Positions 9,792 through 20,238 of a stretch of DNA of 24,926 nt are shown here, piece by piece (the stretch's first letter is position 1; each line of letters begins with the position of its first letter). Below the pieces are notes generated by a model. That model was not told the origin of the DNA. It did not search any database and saw only the letters and a list, made by a program, of their open reading frames with translations. The position numbers were made by a program, and so were the translations under genes. The stretch lies in the NCBI GenBank assembly GCA_027596035.1, contig JADGJA010000301.1, forward strand, positions 1 to 24,926. The letters run 5' to 3'. The DNA comes from Thoreauomyces humboldtii. Lineage: Eukaryota; Chytridiomycota; Chytridiomycetes; Spizellomycetales; Powellomycetaceae.

Positions 9792-9979
9792 TTATCGATG
9801 ATCAGCAGTAATTGTTATGTTATCAGCATGGAGAAACTCCAAGTCTGACTCGTCATCTAAAATCCTTCACTTCATCGATGTCCTCCCACCCACACATCAA
9901 AGATAAAGGAAAATGTCGACTTACCATCATAAGCAGGGAGGTTGAAACGTCGATGTCGACCCATAGTTCCGAGAGGCAT
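9792..9979 (-). CDS. Doubtful 39-codon spliced ORF in the snoRNA transcript
   Basis: ATG at 9979, exon 9979-9925, intron 9924-9857 (GTAAGT...TTTTAG) joining in phase 1, exon 9856-9792 ending TAA. The product would be a 39-residue peptide, basic at the start and acidic in the second half, with no similarity I can name. The splice sites look genuine; the coding potential may not be. It may simply mark an intron of a non-coding snoRNA host transcript. Confidence 0.15.
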
Positions 9980-9991
9980 GTGCAAAAGAAT

Positions 9992-10092
9992 GACCGACCA
10001 TCAAAGCTCAGGATAAATCAGTTTTCTCCGCAAGAAACGCTCAGACGGTAATTCCATTTTGTGATCAAATCATCAGCGCAAGATGGTCGGTC
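9992..10092 (-). ncRNA. Box C/D snoRNA, predicted 18S rRNA 530-loop 2'-O-methylation guide
   Basis: A perfect 11-bp terminal stem (10092-10082 with 10002-9992) encloses, on the minus strand, box C CTGATGA (10076-10070; core UGAUGA, first base off consensus) 5 nt inside the stem and box D CTGA (10011-10008) 5 nt before the closing arm. An internal D' CTGA lies at 10044-10041. One nucleotide upstream of D', 11 nt (10056-10046) are perfectly complementary to CGGTAATTCCA, the universal 18S 530-loop sequence. By the D+5 rule the target is the U of GCGGU, equivalent to yeast 18S U578, which is methylated through yeast snR77. Upstream of box D, 10 nt are complementary to TAAATCAGTT near the 18S 5' end. 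Terminal stem, boxes, spacing and guide all agree. Expression is inferred; a TATA box on the same strand lies about 210 nt upstream. Confidence 0.75.
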
Positions 10093-10300
10093 TTTGCAAG
10101 GCAACGGAAACTTATGAGGTCTTGGGAGGGAGGTGCCTGGCAGATCGAATCAGCTCGATCCCGCCCTAGAGAGGTGGGTTTACGAGGTGATGCAACTGCC
10201 AGGCCTTGATGCTGAAAAGGGGGGAGTTCTGTGGGAATGGGGGTATGACGACGGGGGGAATGAGGACGAGGGGACAGGGGGGAGATCGAGAACCTGCCTC

Positions 10301-10310
10301 CTTTTTATAC
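10301..10310 (-). promoter_or_regulatory. TATA box without an assigned protein gene
   Basis: GTATAAAAAG on the minus strand, followed by a C/T-rich stretch typical of fungal transcription start regions. No protein gene lies downstream on this strand before 8931, so I assign it to the snoRNA-bearing transcript. Confidence 0.45.
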
Positions 10311-10470
10311 GGCGAAGAAAGAAAACTGGGAACGGGCAGGCCTCGTCACATCGAATGGACCGAATGTGAATCCCTGTGAGCATCAACTCCTGCGCCGCAA
10401 CGTAGCCTTAGCGTTTTCCCAGTCACGGTTACTGTCATCTGTCTCCAGAAGCCTAGGTCACTCGGCAACG

Positions 10471-10949
10471 ATGAACACTCAGCAACCACCACAAGCGGTT
10501 CGGAATCCAACAGAGTTCATCAAGAACGTCATTGGTCGCCCCGTGGTCGTCAAAATCAACTCTGGCGTAAACTACAAGGGTATGGGTCTATTAGCAGGCT
10601 TTCAGAAAAGGGGGGGATATCCCCATTGACCCGCGGCTGCTGATGGTCCCGCTTACTCATCTTCCATCAGGAACACTGGCTTGTCTGGACGGCTACATGG
10701 TACGGCATGCGCGTTTCGTCACGCTTCAGAAGAGGTTACCCATCCTGATCTCTCGGATTCGTGGCCCGTTGTAGAACATTGCGTTGGAGAACACGGAGGA
10801 ATACGTGAACGGGGTGCTCAAGAACAGATATGGAGACTGCTTCATCCGTGGGAACAGCGGTAACGAGAGATCTCTGGTGCTCTGTGTGGTGCCGGGTCTC
10901 ACTCTAGCGGTTGCTTTTCTCAGTGCAATACATCAGTGCGTCAAAGTGA
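10471..10949 (+). CDS. LSM6: U6 snRNA-associated Sm-like protein LSm6
   Basis: Four exons (10471-10579, 10671-10699, 10775-10859, 10924-10949) with exact phase agreement give 82 residues, the normal LSm6 length. The whole protein is an Sm fold: Sm1 with FIKNVIGRPVVVKINSG and YKGTLACLDGYMN, Sm2 with NRYGDCFIRGNSVQYIS. LSm6 is a subunit of the nuclear LSm2-8 ring that binds the U6 snRNA 3' end and of the cytoplasmic LSm1-7 ring in mRNA decapping and decay. Exon 2 is only 29 nt and the last coding exon 26 nt, so automatic gene callers may truncate the protein after the first exon. The gene is convergent with the BTB gene on its right. Confidence 0.95.
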
Positions 10950-11472
10950 TTCAATACGTTGGGTCTCGTACGGACGGTAGAAGGGAAAACGTAGTACCGT
11001 GTTTCTGCTTCAAGAATCTCGTCTCACGTGTCGAGTAAAGGAACTCTAAGCACGTCGACCAGTGCGGAAGATGCCGGGCTGAAGCACAGCGTCTCATGAT
11101 CAGCGGCGATTCCTCTCCATAAATGAGTGAGGCAGGAAATGGAGGGTTCTGCCTTCGCGCTTTTGCGAGTACGGAGGTCAACGCTCGAGCGTTCTCCCGC
11201 TTCGCTCATTTCTTGAGGTTCCCGCGAAAGGAACCGCTCGCGAATGGCATTTGTTAAAACACCCGATCACACTTGGGCTCAAGCGAAAGATGATTTGTGT
11301 TCTTGATGAGTTGCATCAAAAAGTTGACCTTCATGGAAACTGGTTTGCGCAATTGGAGTGTCTGCTGTCTACACTTCTATGCTGCATATCTACATTTACC
11401 CAGTCTACCGGCGCCATGATGAAGCTGTAAAGATCCATGCGAATGAAGCTCCCTGACGCTACCTCACCGAGA
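10950..11472. other. Convergent 3' flanks of LSM6 and the BTB gene
   Basis: This 523-bp stretch lies between two gene ends. It holds a 14-bp perfect palindrome AACGCTCGAGCGTT (11180-11193), a 6-bp hairpin GGTTCC/GGAACC with a 7-nt loop (11217-11235) and a hairpin TTGATG/CATCAA (11303-11319). I see no ORF or known RNA. The structures may contribute to 3' end formation of the facing transcripts. Confidence 0.45.
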
Positions 11473-13838
11473 TCAGGGCACGGGATCCGCGACATCGATT
11501 GAGTGTTCCTCATTCTCGTCCGCCTCGGCACGTCGCGGACTCTGAGGTACCAGATCAATCTCGGGTCTCCTCACCGACTCGTCGTCGGCGGCGTGCCGTT
11601 TCCCCTGAGGGGACATCGGCGGGGTGAGCCGGAGTGGTGGCGGCGGAGACGAAGGGGCAGCGAGAGCGCCTGTTCCCGCTGTTGTCGAGCAGAACGAGCC
11701 TTCGAGAGACGCCGGGGTCGGATGACTCTGAGCGAGGGCGTACACTTCCTCGTCTTCCTCCTCCTCCTCTTCGTTGTCGTGCTTGTCGCCGTCGTCGTAA
11801 TCTTCATCGGACTCTGGATCGTGATCCCAGTCGAATCCACGCTTGTAGGACGGATCGTCGTCGGCTCGAGTGTTGAAGCCTCGGACCGAGACGCAATCCA
11901 GGATATCGGACACGAGACTGCTCCATTCGACCGAGTCCTCTACACCCAACAAGGCATCCTCAAACCCTTGGGAACGTTTGACGCGCTCAAAGTCCCGCAT
12001 GAGGACGCTGAGCACAAGTGTCCGTAGCGCCGGGTAACGGGCTGCGAAGGTGAAGAGAAACTTGGCGACCGCGTCAGCTTCGAGGGCTCCGGCCAGCTGC
12101 TGATGCGCTGCTTCTGCGAGCGTAGGTAGGTCGTACTTGTCTGGATGAAGGGAGGCCGCTGTCAACTCGGACAGCGCGTAGCTCTGGCTCGATCGTGAAC
12201 TTACCTGCTATGACGTATAGGTGAGCGATATCCTCGATTGTCTGTGGGGCGGCGTCCAATGTGCAGGTGTAGATATACAGCAGCATGGAATAAACGGTCC
12301 CATACGAGAAATCTGGAATTGCGATCTCGGTAACTCCCGCGGTTGAACCTTCCGAGAATCCACTTCAAAAGCGTGGGAAAGACCATATCAATGATGATGC
12401 TTGTTCGCATTCTTCCATGAAAGAACGCTACCTTCCAAACATAGCGGCAAAATAGTCGCTCATCTACGTGAATAATTGGTCAACAATGCCCGCTGAGCAA
12501 AACATCTAACCATACGCACCTCGGAAAGGACGGACTTTTGGGCTGTAATCACTCGGCCTTCCACGATGAAATGCACGTCCGAAACAGAAGGGTTGTCAAG
12601 AAGAGATCTGAACGCCGAGAACCTTCTTTGGTCTAAAATCGGAGTCGGCTGTCTGCTGCGGCGTGGTGCCGCCGTGTCATCGTCCACCGGAACCGTATCC
12701 ATTCGCTGCAGGATGGCCAGCAGAGCGTCCGCACCTGCTCGCGTTGGCCGGTCGATCAATCGCCGAAACGCGTCCGAGGCAGAAACGATCGCCCAGTTCT
12801 GAACGATGTGCACCGCAAGGACGTCCCGCATCCTCACCGACCGCCGTCCGAACCGCATAAGCAGTGGTAATGCATCCGTGGGTCCGAGCGTCGCGTAGAC
12901 CATCCGACGGCATGCGCGTGCGAGGTCCGCGAGGCCGAACCCTTCCGCTATCAGATGAAGCTCCGCGTAACCGACCGTGGTTTGAGGAAGATGGCGGAGG
13001 GACCCCGTGTACACGAGCAACAGCAGCAACCGGACCGTCGCGGCGGATACGACGTCAAACTTGATGCTCGACTCGTTCTCGCCCACGAGGTCCTTCCAGT
13101 TGGGCAATCTGCTATCGAGAAAGCATTTCTGGGCATAAATTGCCGTGCCGCGGACCCAGAACGTGAAATCCGAGATGTTTGGATTGTCGAGCATCCCTTC
13201 AGGTAATGACATCCCTGTGAATGCCGGCAACGGTAGGGTGTCGCCTCGAACGAGTGACATGGATGGTGGGCTGCTCGCAATGGCTGGATCGTAGGATCCA
13301 TGTGACCATTGAATTCTTACGATCAGCGTGTCGTCGGTGAGCGACAGAAGCTTCGACGATGCCTTGAAGGACAGCCGCCACCACCCCGCGGCGTCCTCCA
13401 TGTCCGACCAGGAGCTTTCACTTGTCGCAGTGGTACATAGGGAGACCGGTGCAGGCTCCGTTACCGTGACTATGAATCGAACCTGCCATGAAAGAAAAGC
13501 GAGGAAGGATGAGCAAGGGAACGTTCCGGCAGACATGCCGGTATCCTTGACATTGGTACCTTGTTTTCTGCAATCCAGTCGCAGAACTGGCGTTCCGTTT
13601 CGCGCGAGTCCTTTGCCCAGACATGCACGTAGACTTCGACCCGTTGGCCGTAGCCAGGACTTGCGGGTTTGAGCCCGAAGGGATAGACATTTGCGCCCCA
13701 CTTGCGGTTGCCACCCACCAAGAAGGGAGTGGCTCCAAAGGCGAATGTCTGGTCTGGACGAGCCTGGCTGAAGTTTTGCAGCACGATCTCCAACGAACGC
13801 GAGCCCTCGGAGAGCTGTGAGCGCTGGCTTGACACCAT
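11473..13838 (-). CDS. MATH-BTB-BTB protein, probable cullin-3 substrate adaptor
   Basis: Five exons (13838-13560, 13482-12520, 12463-12432, 12362-12205, 12140-11473) join in phase and give 699 residues. The MATH-like N-terminal domain (about 10-165) contains FLVGGNRKWGANVYPFG and is split by intron 1. BTB domain 1 (about 190-290) starts GMLDNPNISDFTFWV; BTB domain 2 (about 386-490) starts LLDNPSVSDVHFIV and continues with MSDYFAAMFG and VTEIAIPDF. The last 200 residues include an acidic run (DDGDKHDNEEEEEE) and a Ser/Pro-rich tail. MATH-BTB proteins recruit substrates to cullin-3 ubiquitin ligases through the MATH domain; a second BTB is less usual. Exon 3 has only 32 nt. The frame of exon 2 is open far upstream, which could mislead callers into dropping the true first exon. 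A TATA box 45 nt before the ATG supports the start. Confidence 0.8.
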
Positions 13839-14401
13839 GCGCAGCGGGAGAACAAGGATGAGGTAGGAAAGATCTTCTCCGGTATATAGACGAGCGTGGG
13901 GCAGCAAGTAGAGGATGGGACGGCGTGGGAAAAATGAACCGTCGTGTGTCGTTGAATGGAGGGGAGGACAGGACGGACGACGGAGGAGGAGTGATATGGT
14001 GGGAGAGAGCGCGTCGATGAAGGCGGCAGCAGTGGACACGTGGGGGGCCAAAAAAGTTCCCAGGTTTCATGACTCATCATCGACTGCGCAGCAGCGGCGG
14101 CAGCTCACGTGTGCACCTGTATGTACTATATAGAATCGATCCCTCGTTCTTTGGGTATATAGAGCACTCGTTTCGATACGCAGTGCATCCCGTTTCATGA
14201 ATCATCAGCAATGCTGTGATGGAGTATCGTTGTAACTTAGGTCGCCCCAAGTTTCTCCATCCCACGGCACAAGGATCATCTTCCCAGGCTTGCAGTCACA
14301 GAGTGTAAAGTAATGTTATTGCGACAGAGTATTCAGTCCTTTTTCATCGAAACAGTTTTCTAACCCAAGTCCCGTGTCCTTTGAGAGCCCAAGCCGTTTC
14401 C
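13839..14401. other. Intergenic: BTB gene promoter and MAP kinase 3' flank
   Basis: This 563-bp stretch contains the BTB promoter (TATA at 13883-13889) and the 3' flank of the kinase gene. Two more TATA-like stretches occur near 14126-14132 and 14155-14162 without a gene that would need them. I see no RNA gene. Confidence 0.45.
13883..13889 (-). promoter_or_regulatory. TATA box of the MATH-BTB gene
   Basis: CTATATA on the minus strand, 45 nt upstream of the ATG at 13838, followed by a CT-rich initiator region. Confidence 0.45.
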
Positions 14402-16186
<1,785 letters not shown>

Positions 16187-16519
16187 GCCTATGACGAGCT
16201 TTTGAGTGACTTGATGAGGCGGAGAGGAAGGGCCTCTTTTTATCGCATGGAGAATAATCTAGGAAAAAGCTTTTTCGACTGACCAGGCGGGGCGAGGCGT
16301 TTATGTAAGCATCTTTTTGAAATGTGGACCGTCCAAATGCATTGTGCTCTATCTAATTGAAAACACGCGCAAGAGGACATGAGAGACAGGGAGGGATGTG
16401 GGTCCGCAAGGTCGCAGCGTGGGAAATCCACGGGTGTAAGGTTTGAGGGTGCAGTGGATGGGAGTGATGACAGCAGTGGAAAAATCAGGAGAGAGGGGCG
16501 GTTCATGGCCGAGGAGCCA
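16187..16519. other. Intergenic: MAP kinase promoter and 3' flank of the HD gene
   Basis: This 333-bp stretch lies between two minus-strand genes. A TATA-like ATAAAAAG (16236-16243, minus strand) lies 50 nt before the kinase ATG. Nothing else is recognised. Confidence 0.45.
16236..16243 (-). promoter_or_regulatory. TATA-like element of the MAP kinase gene
   Basis: ATAAAAAG on the minus strand, 50 nt upstream of the start codon at 16186. Confidence 0.35.
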
Positions 16520-18419
16520 TCAGACGTGGTTGATATCGTTCTCGAGGCGTGGCCGTTTCCGAGCTGGGCTGTACAGGATGGAGGCGTAGTTCTGCGGGAG
16601 CAGCGTGGCCTCGGATGTGCTTAGGCGATGCCGCATCGGACTGTTCTGCGCCGAGCCAACGTTTGACTGGGAACTCTGAACAGAACCGACGGGGCTGGCC
16701 GCAAAGGATGGTGGAAATGGGTGGGCAAACTCGGGAACCTCGTGATGGTTGAAAAGGTTTTGCACGGGTTTTGGTTCTGCGTGATGCTGCGGTCGTTTCC
16801 TCTGATCGCTCGGGTGGTCGAGGAGATCAGGCTCATCGTCCTCCTCCTCCTCCTCTTCAATCTCCTGCTCCGTTTTGAAAGTTCCGACCTCCATCTGCAG
16901 CCCTCTCAAGGCTTCAGAACTATTGAGATGATGTACGAGGCGACGGAAGGCGAGCTGGATCTTTTTCCGTTTCTCGTTATCTCGCGCGAACACCCGAAGC
17001 GTAATCTCCTCAAAGTTGTTTGGGAGGAATGTGGAGACGTGCTCTCGCTTGATGTGAAAGCTGTGATTGGGGTGCCACTTTTGGAAAAACTTGATCAAAT
17101 CGACGGGGTTTTTGTCCTTCATGGCGTACCCAAGCTTGAGCCATTCAATAATAACGTCGTTTTCCGAAAGCATGTCCCCCGGAGTGGAGAACTGAACGAC
17201 AGACTTTGGGGTAATGTTCTCGCGCACCTCCTCAGCACACTCAGTGGGCACCAGGATCTGGTCGACGAAGCGATAAAGATCGCGCTTCCTAATCCGCTCA
17301 AGGATAGCTCGCGACTCAGCGAGCTCGGAGGACTTGCTTCGTTCAATCTCCTTGACAATGGCGTCCGTAATATAGACGTACCGAGGCATATCGCCGACGG
17401 AAGACGAGATGCCGAGATGCTTATCGGCAGCAAGCAGAGCTTCCGTAATCATGTATTCCGTGGCCTTGCCGACGCGGTGTGTATAGATTTGCTTGAAAAG
17501 GCAAAAACGGGTATGGAACATCTCGTAGAGATTGAAAGCCTCCTTCTGATTGAAGCAGATCTGGTTGTCGATCACGCGCGAGAAAGTCATCAATCGCCCG
17601 GCGTCAAGGCTGGTCTTGATGCCAACATTATGGCAATCGCGTTGAATGTAGTCAAATTTGTCGACATCGACCGAGTTCCTTTTGTTGGCGACGATATCAA
17701 AAAGGAATCGCTTCTCAGCCTGCGGATACTCTGACCGCGGTTCTCCGTGAATCAGATCTTTGATGAAGCGGATCTAAATGGTGAATGAAGCTCACATCAG
17801 TCTGCCCACCGGCATAGCCTTGCGATAAATACGATGATCATAGGTATGGGTACCTCTCTTATGTTGATATTCACATGCTGGTTATCGTCTACAAGGTATT
17901 GAAGCATGTCCTCCGATGCATCCTCATGGGTCCAGTTGAACCCGGGACGAGCTTGCTTCATGAACTCGTTGTCAAAAATATGGGAGAATGGTCCGTGTCC
18001 TAAGTCGTGACATAACCCAGCAAGCTTCACGCATTTGACGTCGTTGTCTGTAATGCCAAGCTCCGGTTGGGCCTTTCGCAAGTGCTCCACCATTACGCCA
18101 GCCAGGTAGCAGACACCAATAGAATGTTCGAATCTATTGTGCGATGCACCTGAAGATAATGAGCTTCATTAGTCACAGGTTTCTCGTCGGTGGCACGAGG
18201 GTACTCACCAGGGAAAACGAAGTATGCGCTTCCGAGCTGCTTCAGGTCGCGCAACCGTTGAAACTGGATGGTGTCGACGACCTGCATGCAGTAGTCGTCG
18301 AGCTCGACGTGTCCGTGAATGGGATCATTGATCACTTTCGAGTAAGATAGAGCAGCTGCTTTTTCAGTGGCAAGCGGAGAGGCTGAGAATTCCGTGCCAT
18401 CGTTGAAGTCGAAGTCCAT
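16520..18419 (-). CDS. SAMHD1-type HD-domain dNTP triphosphohydrolase
   Basis: Three exons (18419-18209, 18149-17854, 17773-16520) in phase give 586 residues. The protein follows SAMHD1 closely: [10 protein letters not shown] near residue 30, [11 protein letters not shown], the HD metal site residues His79 (RFEHS), His118-Asp119 ([12 protein letters not shown]) and Asp207 (VDVDKFDY). These are the four metal ligands of the family. The enzyme hydrolyses dNTPs to deoxynucleosides and triphosphate and so limits dNTP pools. There is no N-terminal SAM domain. The C-terminal 120 residues hold an acidic run ([11 protein letters not shown]), a Gln/Ser/Pro-rich stretch and a basic PARKRPRLE, a likely nuclear localisation signal. 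Start: ATG in a good context (GACCATGG). The gene is divergent from the SDR gene, and the two share a 437-bp promoter region. Confidence 0.92.
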
Positions 18420-18856
18420 GGTCGACGCGGCTGGCAGGGAACGCCAGATGCCCTTGTTGATACCAGGCAAGCAGTAAGCATCATGTCCCAGGCATACTGT
18501 ACGTTCGAAAAGCAGGTGCTCACTTTATGTTGTAGGTGCCTAAGGAATGCCGTGGGAATTATGTGAATGGCCAACTTTGCGGTCAAACTTGCTTTGGCCC
18601 GCGGCTGTCGAAAGCAGGCCCATGCAACCCATGCAATCGGGGCCTGCAAACAATGCAAACGCCCGTGCAAACGTGGGGTTTGGGCCGCAACAACCTTGCA
18701 ACGCATGAACGTGGCCAACGATACGGGTTTTAAGTTTTGCCTATTGAACAAACTATATCCCGAGCACCTGCGCTCAACCTTATAAAAGGCATCGACACCA
18801 TCTGGCTTCCAGACAATTACTCTCTGTCAACAAATCACTCAAACATCCATCTAACG
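18420..18856. promoter_or_regulatory. Bidirectional promoter with a TGCAA cluster
   Basis: This 437-bp region separates the divergent HD and SDR genes. Six direct TGCAA motifs occur at 18623, 18632, 18645, 18654, 18666 and 18697, the first five spaced 9, 13, 9 and 12 nt, inside an unusual tract of CATGCAA and TGCAAAC words. A canonical TATA box for the SDR gene follows at 18781. The cluster could bind a transcription factor in array, but no factor is identified. Confidence 0.45.
18781..18787 (+). promoter_or_regulatory. TATA box of the SDR gene
   Basis: TATAAAA, 70 nt upstream of the ATG at 18857; the clearest TATA box in the window. Confidence 0.65.
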
Positions 18857-19888
18857 ATGTCCCTGCGGGTTGTTCTGATCACCGGCGTAACCGCTCGCGG
18901 CCTCGGCTCCAGCCTCGCACTACTCCTCGCTCAGAATCCCGCTCAATACAAGGTTTACGGGTCCCTCCGTTCGCTCTCCAAAGCCGCCGCGTTTCACGAA
19001 GAAGCCCGAGAGAAGGGCATCGACTCGTCGAACATTGGTCTCCTCGAATTCGATGTCACCGATCCAGCAGCCTGCGCGAAAGCCGTTGCGGATCTGATAG
19101 CGAAAGAGGGCAGGATCGACGTGCTGGTTAACAACGCGGGTGCTGGTCTGCTCCAAACTCCAGAATCTGCGACGTCGGAACAAATGCAACAATGCTTCGA
19201 TGTCAACTTCTTCTCCGTGTATCGAATGATAACGCTAGTGCTCCCGCATATGCGTGGACAGAATCGAGGAACGATAATCAACGTGTCGTCGATTGGCGGA
19301 GGTAAGAGATATTGGTGCTTTGGATCGTGGATCAGCACCTGGGCGTAAATGCTCAAACCGTCCCCCGTTCAGTATGTGCCCAGGGCTTTAATGAACTGTA
19401 CTGCGCGGCCAAGGCAGCAACAGACAGCCTCGCGGAGTCCTTGAACATGACGCTATGGAAATTCAACATTACTGGTGCGTGGCGGCTCGTGGACCTCTCG
19501 AATTATGAAAGAGCTCTGAACTTATCGTGTATCTTTCACAGTGTCCTCGTTCTGCCCCGGTGGGATCACCTCGGCATTTGGTGGCAGTGCTATGAAAACG
19601 CTCGCCGCCCAGGAAATTCCTGAAGCCTACAAACCCCTCATGGACAATTATGTCAAGGCCGTGACCAAACTTTTGGGATCACCCGATGCCGCCAAACTAC
19701 GACAGACGCCGGAAGAGTGTGCAAGCGACATAGTTGCGATCATTGAAGCCCCAAACCCTGCTGTCCGATACCTTACTCACACCGTGGACGAAGTGTCCGG
19801 CTTGAAGCTCACGGAAAAAGCAGGAGACAAGGTTGTCTCGTATTTCAGAAACCGTTATTTTCCCGAAGACTTCCCTCCTTCGACCTAG
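18857..19888 (+). CDS. Classical short-chain dehydrogenase/reductase
   Basis: Three exons (18857-19301, 19373-19474, 19542-19888) in phase give 297 residues. Rossmann fold with cofactor motif ITGVTARGLGSS (about 8-19, a TGxxxRGLG variant of TGxxxGIG), DVT at 66-68, NNAG at 92-95 and the catalytic Ser145, Tyr158-x3-Lys162 (YCAAK), followed by CPGGITS. It is an NAD(P)H-dependent oxidoreductase. Arg36/Arg39-like residues after the second strand (GSLRSLSK) suggest NADPH, but the substrate cannot be read from sequence. It is related in layout to fungal acyl-dihydroxyacetone phosphate reductase-like SDRs without matching one clearly. It is divergently transcribed from the dNTPase. Confidence 0.9.
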
Positions 19889-20238
19889 TGTACCTGCCTC
19901 CCTAATTCCCTAATATCATAACCGTATCATCGCTCCATGGAGTGTAAACGGGAAGCTCCTCACCCAAAGGCAGCTTCCAGGGACGAGTCTCAATGTGCCT
20001 TTTTGGGCATAATTGAAAGTCTCTGATGTCATAAATGGAACATTCCTGTTCTTGGGCCAGCGGCGTTGGCCTTTTTCCCTTTCCCCCCCTCTCTCTCTCT
20101 TTCCTCCTTCTGCACACAGAGCGGTCAGTGACGTTGTCGTTGTTACAGCTGTCGCCGCTTGTCACAGTCACGATAAGAACTGGAAGTATCGCACTGCCCC
20201 CCTGCATTTGATACTCAAGACATCGCAAACAATTCGAC
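19889..20238. other. Intergenic: SDR 3' flank and PSD promoter
   Basis: This 350-bp stretch contains a C-run followed by a (CT)n tract at about 20086-20104, a common pyrimidine block of fungal promoters, shortly before the phosphatidylserine decarboxylase gene. No gene is seen. Confidence 0.45.

Larger units (their letters stand above)
8931..10470. other. 1.5-kb interval without a protein gene; snoRNA locus
   Basis: No ORF here has a recognisable product. The left part is 3' flank of the GRAM-PX gene. The rest holds three perfect inverted repeats: 9364-9372/9403-9411 (9 bp), 9474-9483/9582-9591 (10 bp) and 9992-10002/10082-10092 (11 bp). The last two enclose box C/D-like motifs on the minus strand. 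A (-) TATA box at 10301-10310, a pyrimidine-rich stretch after it and good splice signals (GTAAGT at 9924, CTGAC...CTCTCAG ending near 9730) suggest one minus-strand, partly spliced, mainly non-coding transcript. The far right is the LSM6 promoter and leader. Confidence 0.55.

Noticed and set aside
9729..9885. Third possible C/D fold (GAGGACA/TGTCCTC with TCGATGA and CTGA)
   Set aside because: Stem of only 7 bp, no gap between stem and box C, 157 nt long, and no target found.
11416..11456. ATGATGA and CTGA 3' of the BTB gene
   Set aside because: Too short for a snoRNA and no closing stem.
13470..13485. tRNA B-box-like GGTTCGATTCA on the minus strand
   Set aside because: It lies at a coding exon start, and no A box or cloverleaf can be drawn. 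I found no tRNA, rRNA, CRISPR or transposon in the window.
13839..14070. Upstream extension of the MATH-BTB reading frame
   Set aside because: The extension is in the frame of exon 2, not of the MATH-coding exon 1, and passes over the TATA box; the spliced model restores the MATH domain.
18567..18785. (+) ORF with CKQCKRPCKR resembling half of a zinc cluster
   Set aside because: It is generated by the repetitive TGCAA tract in the promoter and crosses the SDR TATA box; it lacks the second Cys set.
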